This document shows, piece after piece, positions 61,646 through 64,000 of a DNA stretch of 64,000 nucleotides; positions within the stretch are counted from its first letter, which is position 1, and each line of letters opens with the position of its first letter. This stretch comes from Candidatus Gastranaerophilales bacterium (GTDB taxonomy: Bacteria; Cyanobacteriota; Vampirovibrionia; Gastranaerophilales; Gastranaerophilaceae). Position numbers and translations under genes: made by a program. Below the pieces are notes generated by a model. The model searched no databases. It was not told where the DNA came from and was given only the letters and a program-made list of their open reading frames with translations. The stretch covers positions 1 through 64,000 of the forward strand of contig CALURI010000004.1 in assembly GCA_944323135.1 (NCBI GenBank), read 5' to 3'.

Positions 61646-62977
61646 CTAATGTAAATATTTTAAATATAAATAAGCGGAACTTAATATTAATGAAATAAAT
61701 GTTATAAGTGAACCATATTTCATAAAACGCATAAATGATATCGGATAACCGTTTACTGTAGCAGTTTCACTAACAATCACATTTGCAGCAGCTCCAATTA
61801 TTGTCAAATTTCCTCCAAGACAAGCACCAAGCGACAAAGCCCACCATAAAGGATGATGTCCGACTCCCGCATAAGGCAATGTATGCTGTACTTGTGCAAT
61901 CATAGGTGCCATTGTTGCAGTATAAGGAATATTATCAACTATTCCTGATAAAATTCCTGAACCCCATAAAATGAACATTGTTGCAGCGGATAAACTTCCA
62001 TGAGTAAATGCAATAAGTTTATCTGCAAGAAAACTTATACCACCGTTTGCTTCAAATCCGCCTATAATTATAAATAAACCTATGAAGAAAAATATAGTAA
62101 GCCATTCAACATCTTTATAAACTTCTTTCGGATTTTCAAACAAAAGAAGAAACGCACCGCCTGCAACCGCAAATACATAAGCAGGAATTCCTGTCATATC
62201 ATGGGTTACAAATCCTAAAATTACGAGGATTAAAGTAATCATAGAACGTATCATAAGTGATTTATCAGTAATTGTTTTTGTATTATCTAAATTTGCAATA
62301 TGCTGCATTTTATCAGCAGTAGCTTTAAGTGATTTTCTGAACATAAATATCAAAATGCTTATACAAACCACAAATATAATACTTACAATTAAAGTAAGCT
62401 CGTTTACAAAATCCATAAAACTTAAACCGGCTTTTGAAGCTATAATAATGTTTGGCGGATCACCTATTAATGTAGCGGTACCGCCAATATTAGAAGCAAG
62501 AACTTCGGTTATTAAAAAAGGTATAGGGTCACATTCCAATTCTTTTGCAATTACAAAAGTTACAGGCATAATCAACACAACAGTTGTAACATTATCCAAA
62601 AATGCAGATGCAATTGCTGTAAACAAAGCAAGAGCAAATAAAACAAGCTTTGGATGTCCCTTAGTTAATTTCAAAAGCTCTAAAGCCATCCACTTAAATA
62701 CCCCGCTTTTAGAAGCTATATGAACAATTATCATCATACCGACAAGCAAAAAAATTACATCAAATTCTATATATTCAAATACGGATTTTATATATTTTGC
62801 ACTTTGAATATCATAATGCCCGTGGAACGGTAAAAGTCCCAAAAGCATTGTCAAAGCAGCTCCAACAAGTGCAACAACAGATTTTTGAATTTTTTCTGAC
62901 GCAATAAAAATATATGCGACTAAAAGAATTGCACCGGATATAATCATTCCGTAATTTTGAACCAACGCGTTTAACAT
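61646..62977 (-). CDS. ArsB/NhaD-type ion permease
   Basis: Membrane permease of the ion transporter superfamily, 443 residues with about twelve helices. Motifs: A-F-L-D-N-V-T-T-V near residue 123-131, I-G-D-P-P-N-I-I-I near 171-179, the repeat D-N-I-P-Y-T-A-T near 346-353 and G-G-N-L-T-I-I-G-A-A-A-N near 384-395. Na+/H+ antiport (NhaD) or arsenite export are both possible; no ars genes are nearby. AAGGGG before the ATG. Confidence 0.9.
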   Translation of the reverse strand: MLNALVQNYGMIISGAILLVAYIFIASEKIQKSVVALVGAALTMLLGLLPFHGHYDIQSAKYIKSVFEYIEFDVIFLLVGMMIIVHIASKSGVFKWMALELLKLTKGHPKLVLFALALFTAIASAFLDNVTTVVLIMPVTFVIAKELECDPIPFLITEVLASNIGGTATLIGDPPNIIIASKAGLSFMDFVNELTLIVSIIFVVCISILIFMFRKSLKATADKMQHIANLDNTKTITDKSLMIRSMITLILVILGFVTHDMTGIPAYVFAVAGGAFLLLFENPKEVYKDVEWLTIFFFIGLFIIIGGFEANGGISFLADKLIAFTHGSLSAATMFILWGSGILSGIVDNIPYTATMAPMIAQVQHTLPYAGVGHHPLWWALSLGACLGGNLTIIGAAANVIVSETATVNGYPISFMRFMKYGSLITFISLILSSAYLYLKYLH

Positions 62978-63375
62978 AATTTCCCCTTATAAAATTTTAT
63001 AGCAACTTTTTCTTTTTCGATTTAACCCACAAATCTATCTGCACTCCAAAAAGAAAAACTTCCTGCAAACGGGTATATCTTTTTAAAATTATACTATAAA
63101 AATATAAAAAACATTAATTTGTGTAAAAAAAACAATTAAAATACTGGTAAAATGTAAAAATAAGAGTTATACTACAAATGTAATAGGATTTGCTAAATAG
63201 TTATAACTTTAAAAATAATCATCCGTTTTATTATAAGCGGTAAATTTTGCCGTCTAAATGGCGTATTGTATTTAAGCAAAAATATAATAAAATAGTTTAA
63301 GGAATGTAAAACTAAACATTATATCAGGCAAAAATAATTTGTCAGCAGTTTTATAACAAATGTGTGTAGGTGTAA
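62978..63375. other. Intergenic region of about 400 bp, no element identified
   Basis: AT-rich, with a short G+C-richer stretch near 63220-63260. No ORF, tRNA or strong hairpin seen. It must hold the promoter of the rightmost gene. Confidence 0.3.
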
Positions 63376-64000
63376 GTGTTGAACGATAATAAAGAAAAAG
63401 AAATTAAAGATATTAAATCAAAAAAGTCTAAAAAAGCTGATAAGACTGTTTCAAATCCTCTTGCAAAACAGTTAAATGAGCTTAGAAAACCTGCATTAAA
63501 AAAACCTGCACCAATAAAAATTGATATAAATACACACACTGAAACACAAAAATCAACACCACCTAAAGCGGTATCAAATCCCATAACTTCAGAAACTAAC
63601 AATATAGTTGCTCGTATTAATAATTTTAATACCAACAAAACCGCTAACAGAATGTATGCAGGCTACATGAACAATTCTGTTGCAAGTTCTCACAGGGTAA
63701 TTGATTATGCTGAACTTGTTAATAATTTAAATGATACTTTATCCAATAAAACAAGCGTACATGAGCTTTTTATATCTGTACATGACTTATTTACAGATAC
63801 TTTGAACAGTGTTTTTACAGCTTTCGGAGTTTTTCATGAAAAATCTAATTGCATAAATATAAAACTGTTTAATTCTATGGGCAGCACATATACATCAAAG
63901 CTTTTGCTGTCAGATGAAACAAATCCGGTAATTGAATGTTTTAAAACTGCTCAACCTGTTATTAAAAACAACAATAAATTTCTTGATATTCCTTATCTAA
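63376..64000 (+). CDS. N-terminal part of a possible sensor/GAF-type protein (cut by right edge)
   Basis: Opens with GTG (63376) or TTG (63379) after AGG and is open to base 64000, 208 codons. The first 100 residues are Lys/Pro/Thr-rich and disordered. The following part, S-V-H-E-L-F-I-S-V-H-D-L-F-T-D-T-L-N-S, then F-T-A-F-G-V-F and I-K-L-F-N-S, has the look of a GAF domain. The C-terminus is missing, so no family is assigned. Confidence 0.6.
   Translation, partial: MLNDNKEKEIKDIKSKKSKKADKTVSNPLAKQLNELRKPALKKPAPIKIDINTHTETQKSTPPKAVSNPITSETNNIVARINNFNTNKTANRMYAGYMNNSVASSHRVIDYAELVNNLNDTLSNKTSVHELFISVHDLFTDTLNSVFTAFGVFHEKSNCINIKLFNSMGSTYTSKLLLSDETNPVIECFKTAQPVIKNNNKFLDIPYL

Overview
The window looks like chromosomal DNA of an uncultured, AT-rich, anaerobic gut bacterium of the Cyanobacteria-related Melainabacteria (Vampirovibrionia), most likely order Gastranaerophilales. 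This is inferred from gene content, not from a marker gene. Supporting traits are an SLH-domain envelope protein, several type IV pilin-like proteins with N-termini of the FTLAEVLITLG type, many unrelated proteins carrying a short N-terminal S/N-F-G-like tag, a PPi-type phosphofructokinase, the [FeFe]-hydrogenase maturase HydF, MenG/UbiE, and very low G+C. No rRNA, prophage, transposase or CRISPR array is visible.

Layout. 1-9.7 kb: an edge-truncated tagged protein, an RseP-type protease, a solute-binding lipoprotein, a Cys-rich SLH protein, an SLT-like lysozyme, biotin synthase BioB with a repeat-rich promoter, and PnuC. 9.7-14.4 kb: an accessory block opening with a pilin gene that lies behind a poly-G leader ORF, followed by a tagged small protein, a decayed ORF, a putative C-H-D cysteine-protease or transglutaminase-like protein, a lethal-factor-like zincin, and tRNA-Met. 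14.5-20 kb: MATE exporter, enolase, RecJ. 20-31 kb: a divergent regulator locus with a 40-bp palindrome, the operon C_GCAxxG_C_C / fluC / endonuclease IV-like, a complete EmrAB-TolC-type efflux locus with a MarR regulator, prmC with two small upstream genes, and a divergent BioD. 31-44 kb: alcohol dehydrogenase, esterase, tRNA-Glu, a class III cyclase-like orphan, pncC, dnaB, mnmE, a second pilin, hydF, rpsO. 44-58 kb: PPi-PFK, a large EF-hand/LysM protein, an orphan histidine kinase, a HEAT-repeat protein, GT2, HPF, a pilin gene with a poly-G tract in its leader, mntP, DUF4127, ubiE and a 2-hydroxyacid dehydrogenase-like protein. 58.4-64 kb: a structured RNA candidate, carbonic anhydrase, a YkgJ-type protein, a GT39 transferase, an ArsB/NhaD-type permease and the start of a new gene cut by the right edge.

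The most notable signal is a pair of unlinked pilin loci (about 10.4 kb and 54.5 kb). In each, a well-placed start codon opens an ORF running into exactly ten G residues, in otherwise very G-poor DNA. In both loci the count of ten puts the ORF one base out of frame with the downstream pilin; eleven (or eight) would fuse them. This is the architecture of slipped-strand phase variation, here applied to pilin leader sequences. At the 54.5 kb locus no other ATG, GTG or TTG exists in the pilin frame upstream of the pilin helix, so the tract would decide whether the pilin is made. At the 10.4 kb locus the pilin also has its own promoter, Shine-Dalgarno and ATG.

A second genome-wide pattern is that many genes lacking a Shine-Dalgarno have a -10 hexamer ending 6 to 8 bases before the ATG, which predicts leaderless mRNAs. 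Energy and housekeeping genes fit a fermentative lifestyle: glycolysis (enolase, PPi-PFK), hydrogen metabolism (HydF), menaquinone methylation and biotin synthesis.
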